Shown here in pieces: positions 1 to 9,328 of a stretch of DNA of 64,000 nucleotides. The stretch comes from Streptomyces sp. R44 (GTDB lineage Bacteria; Actinomycetota; Actinomycetes; Streptomycetales; Streptomycetaceae). Position 1 is the stretch's first letter; each line of letters opens with the position of its first letter. The notes under the pieces were generated by a model. That model saw only the letters and a program-made list of their open reading frames with translations. It was not told the origin of the DNA and did no database searches. Location: the NCBI RefSeq assembly GCF_041053105.1, contig NZ_CP163444.1:6166001-6230000 (forward strand). Direction: 5' to 3'. The position numbers were made by a program, and so were the translations under genes.

Positions 1-1770
1 GTCGTCGCGCCGCTGCTCTCCCTCGTGGTGCTCCTCGGCGGCGGCTACGACGTCCTCGCCTCGCCCGTCCTCGTCTACACCCTGTACGGCCTGATCACCG
101 CCGCCGTGCTCTGGCCCTTCGCCCGCCTCGGCGACTGGCCCGGCCTGGTCCGCGGGTGGCTCAGGGCCCGCGCCGCCACGACGGACGGCACCCCGCCGCC
201 CCTCGACCCCGCCGGGCCCCCACCGCTCTCGCAGTGGCCCGAGCTGCGGGCGGTCGGACAGCAGCGGGCGGCGGACCTGCTCGCCGCCGAGCTGTTCGCC
301 GGCCGCATGAACGACGTGGACTGCGCCCGGGTCCGCCACGGCGTCGAGCGGAGGCTCACGTCCTTCGTCGACACCGTGCTCCGGCAGGGCGCCGCGGCCG
401 GGGTCCACCCCTCGGGCGACCGCGACCTGCCGGGCCGCACCGCCACCCACGACCTCCTCCTCGGGCAGGTGCGCATCGGCCGCTGCGTGGCCGAAGCACG
501 GAACCCGGCCGCCTACCGGGGCGTCGGCCTCGCCCTCGAACCGGCCGCCCTCGCCACCTCGCTCCTGGTCGTGGGCCCCTCAGGCGCCGGGAAGACCACC
601 CGCCTGACCGGCCCGGTCGTCGAGTCCCTCACCCTGCAGGCCCTCACCGGAGCCTGCGCGGTCGTCGCCGTGGGCACGGCGGACGCGCCGCTCGGCCCGG
701 ACGGCGCCTACGACGTCGTCGTCACGCCCGGCGACCCGGCCTCGCCGTACGACCTGGACCTGTACGCCGGCCTCACCGACCCCGACGAGGCCGCGGCACT
801 GCTCGCGGAGGGCCTCGCGGGCGACGTCGAGAGCCTCGACGTCCGGCGGGCCGCCACCGTCCTCGCCCAGCTCGTCGGCCCCTACCGGGCGGCGCACGGC
901 CGCTTCCCGTCCGTGCCGGTGCTCCGCGAACTCCTCGAAGCGGGCCCGGAGACGCTGACGGCGCTCCTCGGCCGGCTCCCGGCCGAGGACGCGGCCATGC
1001 GCCGCGAGCTGGAGGCCCGGATCCGGCAGGCCGGGACCGCCGCCGACGCCGGGCCGCTGCTCGCGGACCGCCTGTCGCTCCTCGACCGGCCGGCCTTCGC
1101 CGAGTTCTTCGGCGCCGACGGCAGCGACGTACGGCCCTTCTCGCTGAAGTCCGTCGTCCACCACCCGCTGCGGGTCCGGATCAAGCTGCCCGAGCGGGGC
1201 CACGAGGAGGCCTCGCGGCTCCTCGCCCGGCTGGTCCTCGCCCAGTTCCTGGCGGCGGCCCGGACGGGCGCCAAGCGCCCGCACTTCGTGGCCCTCGTCC
1301 TCGACGACGCCCATGGGGCGCTCACCACGGGCACCGTCCGCTCCCTCCAGCGGCTGCGCCCGCACAACGCCGGTGTCGTGCTCGGGCTCCGTACCCTCGG
1401 CGAGGTGCCCGAGGCCCTGCACGGCCCGCTGCTCGGCGCCGTCGGCTGCCGGGTGGCGCTCTCCGGCATCACCACCTGGGACGGCCGGGGCTTCGCCGAG
1501 ACCTGGGGCAAGGAGTGGGTGGAGACCACCGAGGTGGCGCAGCACACGGTCTTCGCCCACCAGCCGATGACCCGGTTCATCCACTTCCTGCGCAAGAAGG
1601 TCACCGGCGTGGCCGTCACCACCGACGCGGTCACGACCCGGAAGGTCGAGCGCGAGCGCTGGTCCGCCTCGGAGCTCGCCCACTCGGTGCCCCCGGGCCA
1701 CGCCGTGGTGTCCCTGACGACGCCCCAGGGCGCGCACACGCCTCCGGTCCTGGTGGACCTGCGCGCCTGA
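1..1770 (+). CDS. P-loop ATPase, conjugation-coupling-protein-like (5' partial)
   Basis: The frame is already open at base 1, so the gene starts upstream; the first in-window start would be a GTG at 25. The visible N-terminal part is hydrophobic (about residues 1-40 of the visible frame) and reads as a membrane segment. A Walker A motif, GPSGAGKTT, sits about a third of the way in, and a Walker B-like VALVLDDAHG follows about 220 residues later. The overall plan (membrane N-terminus, ATPase core) resembles VirD4/TraG-type DNA-translocation ATPases. Nothing around it looks like a conjugation locus, so the role in Streptomyces is unknown. About 235 bases without a gene separate it from the next CDS. 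The family placement is inferred from motif order only. Confidence 0.7.
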   Translation, partial: VVAPLLSLVVLLGGGYDVLASPVLVYTLYGLITAAVLWPFARLGDWPGLVRGWLRARAATTDGTPPPLDPAGPPPLSQWPELRAVGQQRAADLLAAELFAGRMNDVDCARVRHGVERRLTSFVDTVLRQGAAAGVHPSGDRDLPGRTATHDLLLGQVRIGRCVAEARNPAAYRGVGLALEPAALATSLLVVGPSGAGKTTRLTGPVVESLTLQALTGACAVVAVGTADAPLGPDGAYDVVVTPGDPASPYDLDLYAGLTDPDEAAALLAEGLAGDVESLDVRRAATVLAQLVGPYRAAHGRFPSVPVLRELLEAGPETLTALLGRLPAEDAAMRRELEARIRQAGTAADAGPLLADRLSLLDRPAFAEFFGADGSDVRPFSLKSVVHHPLRVRIKLPERGHEEASRLLARLVLAQFLAAARTGAKRPHFVALVLDDAHGALTTGTVRSLQRLRPHNAGVVLGLRTLGEVPEALHGPLLGAVGCRVALSGITTWDGRGFAETWGKEWVETTEVAQHTVFAHQPMTRFIHFLRKKVTGVAVTTDAVTTRKVERERWSASELAHSVPPGHAVVSLTTPQGAHTPPVLVDLRA

Positions 1771-2006
1771 GGGGCGCGCGCCGCGCCCCGGCGCCGCGCC
1801 CGGCCCCGTGCCGCGCGCCCGCGTGGGCTCCCGCCGACCTGCGGCGGCCGCCCGTTCGGTCCAGCCGTCTCACCCCTCGCGCGGCTGAGCGGGGTCCCGG
1901 CGGCCCTGGCACAATCGGGGGCGCCGCTCACCTGAGCGGTGCCTCCCCGCCTCCGTGCACGGCTCCCCCCGCGCGCGGTCCTCGCTCAAAGGTCCGACGG
2001 TCCCCA

Positions 2007-3569
2007 ATGCCGCCCACCCTCGCCTCGCTCGTGCAGCACTCCGCCCTCAAGCTCATCGTCCGCGCCGGTGAGGACCGCCTCGACACCCCCGTCCGCTGGG
2101 CGCACGTCAGCGAGCTCGCCGACCCCGTCCCGTACATGGAGGGCGGCGAACTCCTCCTCACCACCGCGCTCACGCTCGACGCCGAGGACCTGGAGGCGAT
2201 GCGCCGCTATGTGCGGCGGCTGCTCGGCGCCGGGGTGGTCGGCCTCGGGTTCGCCGTGGGCGTCAACTACGAGGAGATCCCGCCCGCCCTGCTCGACGCG
2301 GCGCGCGAGGAGCACCTGCCCCTCCTGGAGGTGCCGCGCCGGACCCCGTTCCTGGCCATCAGCAAGGCCGTCTCGGCGGCCATCTCCGCCGACCAGTACC
2401 GCGCCGTCACGGCCGGTTTCGAGGCGCAGCGCGAGCTGACCCGCGCCGCGCTGGCCGAGGGCCCCGAGGCCGTCGTCGCCCGGCTCGCCGCGCACGTCGA
2501 CGGCTGGGCGGCGCTGTACGACGCCTCCGGCGCCGTCGTCGCCGTCTCGCCCGAATGGGCGGCGCGCCGGGCCGCCCGGCTCACCCCCGACGTCGAGCGG
2601 CTGCGCGAGCGGCCCGCGCCCGCCAGCGCCGTCGTCGGCGGTACGGACGACCGCGTCGAGCTCCAGTCGCTCGGCACCGGACGCCGGGTGCGGGGCGCCC
2701 TCGCCGTCGGTACGGGCGCGCCCCTCGGCACGGCCGAGCGGTACGCGGTGCACTCGGCGATCGCCCTGCTCACCCTTACGACGGAACGTTCCCGCTCGCT
2801 CCAGGCGGCGGAGCAGCGGCTCGGCGCGGCGGTGCTGCGGCTGATGCTCGCGGGCCAGCCGGAACCCGCCCGCGCGGTGGCCGGCGACCTCTACGGAGGG
2901 CTGCTCGACGCCCCGTACCGGCTGCTCGTCGCCGAGCCCGCCGGAGGCGAGCCGGCCGCCGAGCCGCCGCTGCCGGTGCTCGCCGAGGCCCTGGAGGCCG
3001 CCGCCGCCCGCGCGGGCGAGGCGGTGCTGACCGTCGCCGAGAGCGGACAGCGGCTCGTCGTCCTGGCCGGGGACGGGGGCGCGGTGGTCGCCGCCTGCGA
3101 GGCGTACGCGGAGCGGGAGTCGGACGAGGCCGGTGTCGTCGTCGGCCTCTCCGCCCCGGCGGGCCCGGCCGGCGCGGCCGCCGCGTACAAGCAGGCCGAG
3201 CAGGCCCTCTCGGTCGCCCGGCGGCGCGGCAGGGCGCTCGTCGAGCACGAGGACCTGGCGGCGGGCTCGGTCCTTCCGCTCCTCGCCGACGAGGCCGTCC
3301 GGGCCTTCGCCGACGGGATGCTCCGCGCGCTGCGGGAGCACGACGCGACCGGCCGCGGCGACCTGGTGGCCTCGCTGCGCGCCTGGCTCTCCCGGCACGG
3401 CCAGTGGGACGCGGCGGCGGCGGACCTGGGCGTCCACCGGCACACGCTGCGGTACCGGATGCGCCGGGTGGAGGAGATCCTCGGCCGTTCCCTGGACGAT
3501 CCGGACGTCCGGATGGAGCTGTGGCTGGCCCTGAAGGCGACGGGCGAGGACGGCGGCGGGGCCTCCTAG
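2007..3569 (+). CDS. PucR/CdaR-family transcriptional regulator
   Basis: This is a 520-residue protein with the PucR layout. The N-terminal PucR-type sensor region begins at the start (residues 1-125, with a VRWAHVSELADP segment typical of the family). A variable GGDEF-like middle follows, and the C-terminus holds a helix-turn-helix with the characteristic LGVHRHTLRYRMRRVEEILG stretch near residue 480. The reading frame extends far upstream, but homology begins at the ATG at 2007, so that start is used. PucR proteins usually respond to a small metabolite and control catabolic genes; the target here cannot be read from the sequence. A hairpin at 3576-3603 ends the transcript. Confidence 0.88.
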   Translation: MPPTLASLVQHSALKLIVRAGEDRLDTPVRWAHVSELADPVPYMEGGELLLTTALTLDAEDLEAMRRYVRRLLGAGVVGLGFAVGVNYEEIPPALLDAAREEHLPLLEVPRRTPFLAISKAVSAAISADQYRAVTAGFEAQRELTRAALAEGPEAVVARLAAHVDGWAALYDASGAVVAVSPEWAARRAARLTPDVERLRERPAPASAVVGGTDDRVELQSLGTGRRVRGALAVGTGAPLGTAERYAVHSAIALLTLTTERSRSLQAAEQRLGAAVLRLMLAGQPEPARAVAGDLYGGLLDAPYRLLVAEPAGGEPAAEPPLPVLAEALEAAAARAGEAVLTVAESGQRLVVLAGDGGAVVAACEAYAERESDEAGVVVGLSAPAGPAGAAAAYKQAEQALSVARRRGRALVEHEDLAAGSVLPLLADEAVRAFADGMLRALREHDATGRGDLVASLRAWLSRHGQWDAAAADLGVHRHTLRYRMRRVEEILGRSLDDPDVRMELWLALKATGEDGGGAS

Positions 3570-3575
3570 GGCCTG

Positions 3576-3603
3576 TCTTCCGGAGGGTTCGTCCTCCGGA
3601 AGA
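3576..3603. terminator. Bidirectional terminator hairpin
   Basis: An 11-bp perfect stem (TCTTCCGGAGG / CCTCCGGAAGA) with a 6-nt loop lies between the convergent ends of the PucR gene and the small membrane protein gene. It has no long T-run, as is usual in Streptomyces. Confidence 0.75.
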
Positions 3604-3606
3604 GCC

Positions 3607-3810
3607 CTACTCCGAGCCGAGGGAGCTCGCGTCGTCGCCTCCGCCCCGCTTCCGGCTCCGGCGCTGTCCGTCGCGGACCAGCTCGCCGCCCAGCAGGGTC
3701 ACGGTGGCCACCGCGCGCACCCAGCGGGGCCCGCCGCGCGACGCCCACACCACGCAGCCGCAGCCGGCGACGGCCAGGACCAGGACGCCGATCAGTACGT
3801 AAAGGATCAT
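3607..3810 (-). CDS. Small single-span membrane protein
   Basis: This is a 67-residue protein of unknown function. It opens with a hydrophobic helix (MILYVLIGVLVLAVAG onward, residues 1-25) and continues with a basic, polar tail, suggesting an N-terminally anchored protein with a cytoplasmic tail. A longer frame starts at 3936, but the ATG at 3810 has a purine-rich GGGGGGAAAG ribosome-binding site just upstream and starts directly with the membrane helix, so it is preferred. It is transcribed away from the EamA transporter gene, and the two starts are 155 bp apart. Confidence 0.6.
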   Translation of the reverse strand: MILYVLIGVLVLAVAGCGCVVWASRGGPRWVRAVATVTLLGGELVRDGQRRSRKRGGGDDASSLGSE

Positions 3811-3928
3811 GCTTTCCCCCCCCGGGGGTCGTACGGTCCCGGCCATCCTCCCACCCCTCCGGAAGACCCCGTCCGCCCCCGCGCGCCGTCCGAATTCCGC
3901 TACGCCTGCCCGGATCCGGGCAATTTTC

Positions 3929-3958
3929 TTGGTCATCGGGCCCGGAACTCCCTACTCT
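3929..3958 (+). promoter_or_regulatory. Promoter of the EamA transporter gene, probably leaderless
   Basis: TTGGTC (3929-3934) and TACTCT (3953-3958) are separated by 18 bp. The ATG at 3966 begins 8 nt after the last base of the -10, which would place the first transcribed base at or next to the start codon. No Shine-Dalgarno sequence is visible before this ATG. Confidence 0.5.
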
Positions 3959-3965
3959 CCTGCTC

Positions 3966-4940
3966 ATGACAAGCCCCGCCGTCGATCCGGCCCCCGAGAC
4001 GCACCCGGCCGCCCCCGAACCCCGTACCGAAGCCCGTGCCGCCGCCCCCGCCCGCCGGATCACCGGCGCCGTCTGGGCCGCGCTCGGCATCGTGTACGTC
4101 GTCTGGGGCTCCACGTACCTCGGGATCCGGATCGTCGTCGAGACCCTCCCGCCGTTCCTCTCCGGCGGCGCCCGCTTCATCACCGCCGGCCTGCTCCTCG
4201 CCGCGATCGTCGCCTGGCGCCAGGGCCCCGCCGCACTCAAGGTCACCCGCCGGGAACTCGGCTCCGCCGTCCTCGTCGGACTGCTCCTCATCCTCGGCGG
4301 CAACGGCCTCGTCGTCCTCGCCGAGACCTCCATACCCTCCGGCCTCGCCGCCCTCCTCGTCGCCGCCGTCCCCGTCTGGGTCGTCCTGCTCCGCGCGCTC
4401 TTCGGCGACCGCCCCGGCCTCGGCGCCTTCGGCGGCGTCCTGCTCGGCTTCGCGGGCCTCGGCGTCCTCACCGTCCCCGGCCTGAGCGGCGAGGTGAAGA
4501 TCGGCGGCGTCCTGCTCGTCCTCGTCGCGGCCCTGCTGTGGTCCGTCGGCTCCGTCTCCTCCGCACGGCTGCCGATGCCCGCCAACCCGTTCACGGCGAG
4601 CGCCTACGAGATGCTGGCCGGCGGCCTCGCCGCGCTCACCCTCGGCCTCGTCCGCGGCGAACACCACGGCCTCGACCTGGGCGCCGTCTCCGGCCGCTCC
4701 TGGGCCGCCCTCGCGTACCTGATCGTCTTCGGCTCGCTCGTCGCCTTCACCGCGTACGCCTGGCTGCTCCAGTCCGCCCCGGTCTCCCTCGCCGCCACCT
4801 ACGCGTACGTGAACCCGGTCGTCGCCGTCCTCCTCGGCGCCCTCGTCCTGAACGAGGCCCTGACCTGGCCGATCCTCCTCGGCGGCGCGATCGTCGTCGG
4901 CGCCGTCTGCCTCATCGTCTCGACCGAGCGACGCCGCTGA
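3966..4940 (+). CDS. EamA/DMT-superfamily transporter (RhaT/YedA-like exporter)
   Basis: This is a 324-residue integral membrane protein with about ten hydrophobic helices in two repeated EamA halves, after a 30-residue Pro/Ala/Glu-rich cytoplasmic tail. The first half carries the hallmark VWGSTYLGIRIVVETLPP motif (residues about 48-65), and the second half has the ATYAYVNPVVAVLLGALVLNE signature. Members export metabolites, amino acids or drugs; the substrate here is unknown. The start is supported by a promoter that would give a leaderless mRNA. It stands alone, with the aldehyde dehydrogenase 159 bp downstream on the same strand. Confidence 0.88.
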   Translation: MTSPAVDPAPETHPAAPEPRTEARAAAPARRITGAVWAALGIVYVVWGSTYLGIRIVVETLPPFLSGGARFITAGLLLAAIVAWRQGPAALKVTRRELGSAVLVGLLLILGGNGLVVLAETSIPSGLAALLVAAVPVWVVLLRALFGDRPGLGAFGGVLLGFAGLGVLTVPGLSGEVKIGGVLLVLVAALLWSVGSVSSARLPMPANPFTASAYEMLAGGLAALTLGLVRGEHHGLDLGAVSGRSWAALAYLIVFGSLVAFTAYAWLLQSAPVSLAATYAYVNPVVAVLLGALVLNEALTWPILLGGAIVVGAVCLIVSTERRR

Positions 4941-5099
4941 CCCTCCGGCGTGGGTGCCGGCCACCGTCCGCTTCGGCCGAAGCGGACAGAGCCGCCACCC
5001 CCACTACTCCATACCGGACAAGCCCGCGCCCGCCGTCCCGGCCCTACGGTGTCACCAGAGCAACCGCTCGCACCCCGAAACGGAAAGGGCCGGGACGCA

Positions 5100-6545
5100 A
5101 TGACGACCACCCACGCCTTCTGGCTCGCCGGCCGTGAGGCCACCGGCGACGCCACCTTCGACGTCACGAACTCGTACGACGGACGTCTGGTCGGCAAGGT
5201 CAGCGTGCCCACCGAGGCCCAGGTCGAGGAGGCCGTCGCCGCCGCGCACGCCGTCGTCGACGAGTTCGCCGCGACCCCGGCGCACGTCCGCGCCGCCGCC
5301 CTCGACCACGTGTCGAAGCGGCTCGCCGAGCGCACCGAGGAGATCGCCCTCCTGATCTCCGCCGAGAACGGCAAGCCCATCAAGTGGGCCCGCGGCGAGG
5401 TCGGCCGTGCCGTCTCCGTCTTCCGTTTCGCCGCCGAGGAGGCCCGCCGCTGGAACGCCGGCGAGGCCCAGCGCCTGGACACCGAGGCCGGCGGCGCGGG
5501 CCGCCTCGCCCTCACCCGCCGCATCCCCACGGGCGTCGTCCTCGGCATCGCGCCGTTCAACTTCCCGCTGAACCTCAGCGCCCACAAGGTCGCCCCGGCC
5601 ATCGCCGTCGGCGCCCCGATCATCCTCAAGCCGGCCCCGTCGACGCCGATCTCCTCCCTGATCCTGGGCGAGATCCTGGCCGAGACCGACCTGCCGGCCG
5701 GCTCCTGGTCGATCCTGACCGTGCCGAACGACCGCATGCCCGCCCTCGTCCAGGACGAGCGCCTCCCGGTCATCTCCTTCACGGGCTCCGACAAGGTCGG
5801 CTACGCCATCCAGCAGTCGGTGCCGCACAAGCACTGCACCCTGGAGCTCGGCGGCAACGCCGCGGCCGTCGTCCTGCCCGACTGGTCCTCCGAGGCCGAC
5901 CTGGACTGGGCCGCGACCCGCATCGCGACCTTCTCCAACTACCAGGGCGGCCAGTCCTGCATCTCCGTGCAGCGCGTGATCGCCGACGCCTCGGTCTACG
6001 ACCGCCTGGTGCCGAAGATCGTCGCCGCCGTCGAGGCGCAGGTCACCGGCGACCCGGCGGACGACGCCACCGACGTCGGCCCGCTCGTCGACGAGGCCGC
6101 CGCCCAGCGCGTCGAGTCCTGGGTCGACGAGGCCGTCGCGGCCGGCGCGAAGCTCCTCACCGGCGGCAAGCGCGAGGGCGCCACCTACGCCCCGACCGTC
6201 CTCACCGACCTCCCGGCCGATGTCACCCTGGCCCGCGCCGAGGTCTTCGGCCCGGTCCTGACCATCGCCAAGGTCGACGGCGAGGCCGAGGCCTTCGCCG
6301 CGGTCAACGACTCGGACTTCGGCCTCCAGGCCGGTGTCTTCACCCACGACCTGCAGACCGCCTTCCGCGCCCACCGCGCCCTGGAGGTCGGCGGCGTGAT
6401 CGTCGGCGACGTCCCCTCGTACCGCGCCGACCAGATGCCGTACGGCGGCGCCAAGCGCTCCGGCGTCGGCCGCGAGGGCGTCAAGTACGCGATGGACGAC
6501 TACACCTACGAGCGCGTGCTCGTCCTGACGGGCCTCGCCCTCTAA
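5100..6545 (+). CDS. NAD(P)-dependent aldehyde dehydrogenase
   Basis: This 481-residue protein matches the ALDH superfamily along its length. The substrate-channel motif FNFPLNLSAHKVAPAIAVG lies near residue 155, the general-base glutamate is in LELGGNAAAVV (Glu249), and the nucleophilic cysteine is in QGGQSCISVQRV (Cys287). The C-terminal MPYGGAKRSGVGREG loop is typical. The protein oxidises an aldehyde to an acid or thioester; the closest subfamilies include lactaldehyde and succinate-semialdehyde enzymes, and the substrate cannot be decided. The ATG at 5100 has GGAAAGGG upstream. The frame is also open upstream, but without homology there. Confidence 0.9.
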   Translation: MTTTHAFWLAGREATGDATFDVTNSYDGRLVGKVSVPTEAQVEEAVAAAHAVVDEFAATPAHVRAAALDHVSKRLAERTEEIALLISAENGKPIKWARGEVGRAVSVFRFAAEEARRWNAGEAQRLDTEAGGAGRLALTRRIPTGVVLGIAPFNFPLNLSAHKVAPAIAVGAPIILKPAPSTPISSLILGEILAETDLPAGSWSILTVPNDRMPALVQDERLPVISFTGSDKVGYAIQQSVPHKHCTLELGGNAAAVVLPDWSSEADLDWAATRIATFSNYQGGQSCISVQRVIADASVYDRLVPKIVAAVEAQVTGDPADDATDVGPLVDEAAAQRVESWVDEAVAAGAKLLTGGKREGATYAPTVLTDLPADVTLARAEVFGPVLTIAKVDGEAEAFAAVNDSDFGLQAGVFTHDLQTAFRAHRALEVGGVIVGDVPSYRADQMPYGGAKRSGVGREGVKYAMDDYTYERVLVLTGLAL

Positions 6546-6568
6546 GGCGTACGCCTCACGAGACCAGG

Positions 6569-6601
6569 CGGTCCGAGCCCACTGTGCGGGGGCTCGGGCC
6601 G
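6569..6601. terminator. Terminator between convergent genes
   Basis: A 12-bp stem (CGGTCCGAGCCC paired with GGGCTCGGGCCG, one G-U pair in RNA) is followed on the plus strand by TCTTTCGTC. It lies between the ends of the aldehyde dehydrogenase (plus) and the monooxygenase-like gene (minus). Confidence 0.7.
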
Positions 6602-6608
6602 TCTTTCG

Positions 6609-6911
6609 TCATGCCACGGGGGAGTCGTCGAGGCGGACGACCTCCGCCGGCCCCGCGCGGAAGGCCTTGTTCGCGGCGTCGGCCGCGACCATGTGCGGGG
6701 CGACGTCGTGCGCGGCGAGGGCCTCCGCCGAGGCCCAGCGCTCGATCAGGGCGAAGCGGTCGGGGTCGTCGGCCACCCGGTGGAGGTCGTACTGCAGGCA
6801 GCCCTCCTCCGCCCGCACCAGGGGGGCGAGCGCCTCGAAGGCGGCGAGCTGCTCCGCGCCACGGCCGGGCAGGGTGGCGACGAGGACGATGAGCTTGATC
6901 GGCTGAGACAT
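6609..6911 (-). CDS. Antibiotic-biosynthesis-monooxygenase (ABM) domain protein
   Basis: This is a 100-residue protein made of one dimeric alpha-beta-barrel ABM domain. The family pattern is visible: an N-terminal strand (IKLIVLVATLPG), the GCLQYDLHRVADDPDRF centre and the LIERWASAEALAAHDVAPH segment, where the histidine and tryptophan are typical. Relatives include YgiN-type quinol monooxygenases and heme- or lipid-peroxide-related enzymes. Many are housekeeping proteins with no link to antibiotics, and no biosynthetic genes flank this one. It is divergent from the acyl-CoA dehydrogenase gene, with 133 bp between the two starts. Confidence 0.85.
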   Translation of the reverse strand: MSQPIKLIVLVATLPGRGAEQLAAFEALAPLVRAEEGCLQYDLHRVADDPDRFALIERWASAEALAAHDVAPHMVAADAANKAFRAGPAEVVRLDDSPVA

Positions 6912-7044
6912 GCCGCGGACCCTACGCGCGGCCCCGCCGGACGGTCGGGGCGTCTCATCTGGAGGACAAACCCGGAGGGATCCCCTCCTCTTTCCGGACC
7001 CGCCGGAATCGGGTACGACGGACAGGAAGCCCAAGGAGGTGTCC

Positions 7045-8970
7045 ATGTCCGCACCCACCCAGCGGCCCAAGGTCACCGAGCGCGAGGCCCGGCAGGTCGC
7101 CGAGGCCGCGCGCGAGCGGGACTGGCGGAAACCCAGCTTCGCCAAGGAGCTGTTCCTCGGCCGCTTCCGCCTCGACCTCGTGCACCCGCACCCGCTGCCC
7201 GCCGCCGAGGACGTCCGCCGCGGGGAGGCCTTCCTCGCCGTCCTCCGCGCGTTCTGCGAGACCCGGATCGACGGCGCCCGCATCGAGCGCGAGGCCCGCA
7301 TCCCCGACGAGACGATCACCGGACTCAAGGAGCTCGGCGCCCTCGGGATGAAGATCGACCCGAAGTACGGCGGGCTCGGCCTCACCCAGCTGTACTACAA
7401 CCGCGCCCTCGCCCTCGTCGGCTCCGCCAGCCCCGCCGTCGGCGCCCTCCTCTCCGCGCATCAGTCGATCGGCGTACCGCAGCCGCTGAAACTCTTCGGG
7501 ACCCAGGAGCAGAAGGACGCCTTCCTGCCCCGGCTCGCCCGCACCGACCTCTCCGCCTTCCTCCTCACCGAGCCGGACGTCGGCTCCGATCCGGCGCGCC
7601 TCGCCACCGCCGCCGTACCGGACGGGGACGACGCGTACGTCCTCGACGGCGTGAAGCTGTGGACCACCAACGGCGTCGTCGCCGACCTGCTCGTCGTCAT
7701 GGCCCGCGTCCCCGCCTCCGAAGGGCATCCCGGCGGCATCACCGCCTTCGTCGTCGAGGCCGACGCGCCCGGCATCACCGTCGAGCACCGCAACGCCTTC
7801 ATGGGCCTGCGGGGCCTGGAGAACGGCGTCACCCGCTTCCACCGCGTCCGGGTCCCGGCGGCGAACCGCATCGGCCCCGAGGGCGCCGGCCTCAAGATCG
7901 CCCTCACCACCCTCAACACCGGCCGGCTCTCCCTCCCCGCCGCCTGCGCGGGCGCCGCGAAGTGGTGCCTGAAGATCGCCCGCGAATGGTCGGGGGAGCG
8001 CGAGCAGTGGGGGAGGCCCGTCGGCCGCCACGAGGCCGTCTCGACCAAGATCTCCTTCATCGCGGCCACCGCGTTCGCGCTGGAGGCGGTCGTCGACCTC
8101 GCCTCCCAGATGGCCGACGAGGACCGCAACGACATCCGCATCGAGGCCGCCCTCGCCAAGCTGTACGGCTCCGAGAAGGCCTGGCTGATCGCCGACGAAC
8201 TCGTCCAGATCCGCGGCGGCCGCGGCTACGAGACCGCCGACTCGCTCGCCGCCCGCGGCGAACGGGCCGTCCCCGCCGAACAGCTCCTGCGCGATCTCCG
8301 GATCAACCGCATCTTCGAGGGCTCCACCGAGATCATGCACCTGCTGATCGCCCGCGAGGCCGTGGACGCCCACCTCTCGGTGGCGGGGGACCTCATCGAC
8401 CCCGAGAAGTCGCTGGGGGACAAGGCGAAGGCGGGCGCCCGTGCCGGCTCCTTCTACGCCCGCTGGCTGCCGGGACTGGTCGCCGGCGCGGGGCAGCTCC
8501 CGGGCGCGTACGGAGAGTTCGGCGCCTTGGCGGGCCACCTCCGGTACGTGGAGCGCACGTCCCGCAAGCTCGCCCGGTCCACCTTCTACGCGATGTCCCG
8601 CTGGCAGGGCCGCATGGAGCTCAAGCAGGCGTTCCTGGGGCGCATCGTCGACATCGGCGCCGAACTCTTCGCGATGAGCGCCGCGTGCGTCCGTGCCGAA
8701 CTCCTCCGCACCACGGGCGAGCACGGCCCCGAGGCCCACCAGCTGGCGGACGCCTTCTGCCGCCAGGCCCGCCTACGCGTCGACGAACTCTTCACCCGCC
8801 TCTGGTCCAACACGGACGACCTGGACCGCCGGGTGGTCGACGGCGTCCTGGCCGGGCGCTACACCTGGCTGGAGGCGGGCATCGTGGACCCGAGCGGGGA
8901 GGGCCCCTGGATCGCGGACGCGACCCCGGGCCCGTCGCCCCACCCCAACACCCACCGCCGAATCCCGTAG
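7045..8970 (+). CDS. Acyl-CoA dehydrogenase, long form
   Basis: This 641-residue protein has the N-terminal helical, middle beta and C-terminal helical domains of FAD-dependent acyl-CoA dehydrogenases. Visible markers include LTEPDVGSDPA in the middle domain, the IRGGRGYE motif and the RIFEGSTEIMHLLIAREA stretch before an extra C-terminal region of about 190 residues. The length matches very-long-chain enzymes rather than the usual 380-400 residue forms. It would catalyse the first step of fatty acid beta-oxidation. The start has an ideal AGGAGG four bases before the ATG. An inverted-repeat element follows it, and no electron-transfer flavoprotein genes are nearby. Confidence 0.9.
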   Translation: MSAPTQRPKVTEREARQVAEAARERDWRKPSFAKELFLGRFRLDLVHPHPLPAAEDVRRGEAFLAVLRAFCETRIDGARIEREARIPDETITGLKELGALGMKIDPKYGGLGLTQLYYNRALALVGSASPAVGALLSAHQSIGVPQPLKLFGTQEQKDAFLPRLARTDLSAFLLTEPDVGSDPARLATAAVPDGDDAYVLDGVKLWTTNGVVADLLVVMARVPASEGHPGGITAFVVEADAPGITVEHRNAFMGLRGLENGVTRFHRVRVPAANRIGPEGAGLKIALTTLNTGRLSLPAACAGAAKWCLKIAREWSGEREQWGRPVGRHEAVSTKISFIAATAFALEAVVDLASQMADEDRNDIRIEAALAKLYGSEKAWLIADELVQIRGGRGYETADSLAARGERAVPAEQLLRDLRINRIFEGSTEIMHLLIAREAVDAHLSVAGDLIDPEKSLGDKAKAGARAGSFYARWLPGLVAGAGQLPGAYGEFGALAGHLRYVERTSRKLARSTFYAMSRWQGRMELKQAFLGRIVDIGAELFAMSAACVRAELLRTTGEHGPEAHQLADAFCRQARLRVDELFTRLWSNTDDLDRRVVDGVLAGRYTWLEAGIVDPSGEGPWIADATPGPSPHPNTHRRIP

Positions 8971-8975
8971 CCGCC

Positions 8976-9262
8976 GTTCCCCTTGCGGGCGCGCTTCCGC
9001 CCGTTGTGGGCCCGCTTCCGCCGGGGCGGTGCCCACCCCGTTGTGGGCAGGCGTTCCGCAAGGGGCGGAACGGGTGGGCACAACGGAACGGCGCCCTTGC
9101 CGGCGCCAGAGGCTCCCGAGCCTGACCCGCACCGGATGCGCGCCGCGCCGGTGGTGCTGGTCCAGGCGCGGAACGCGGAGGCGCCGCGAGAGGGCGCCGT
9201 CCCGTGTGCCCACCCGTCCCGCCCTGCGGGACGATTTGCCCACACGGGGGTGCCCCGGGGCA
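8976..9262. repeat. Intergenic inverted-repeat element, copy A (fills the gap 8971-9328)
   Basis: This stretch of about 290 bp shows nested hairpins and matches two other places in the window (17838-18258 and 32959-33194). It contains the stems CGTTCCGC / GCGGAACG, framed by GTTGTG / CACAAC, in one half, and GTCCCGC / GCGGGAC, framed by CGTGTG / CACACG, in the other half in inverted order. Extra partial units precede the first half (about 9002-9040). Open frames through it are repeat-derived and have no homology. No transposase gene is present. Terminator, mRNA-stabilising or mobile (MITE-like) roles are all possible. Confidence 0.7.
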
Positions 9263-9328
9263 CCGTTCAGCCCGCCGCGTCGTCCACGTGGCGGACCGGA
9301 CCCCCGCCGCCCCGCACGTCGCGGCAGG

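Noticed and set aside
1..1770. Integrated plasmid or conjugative element suggested by the coupling-protein-like ATPase
   Set aside because: No relaxase, integrase, attachment site or other transfer gene is visible next to it, and the following genes are chromosomal.
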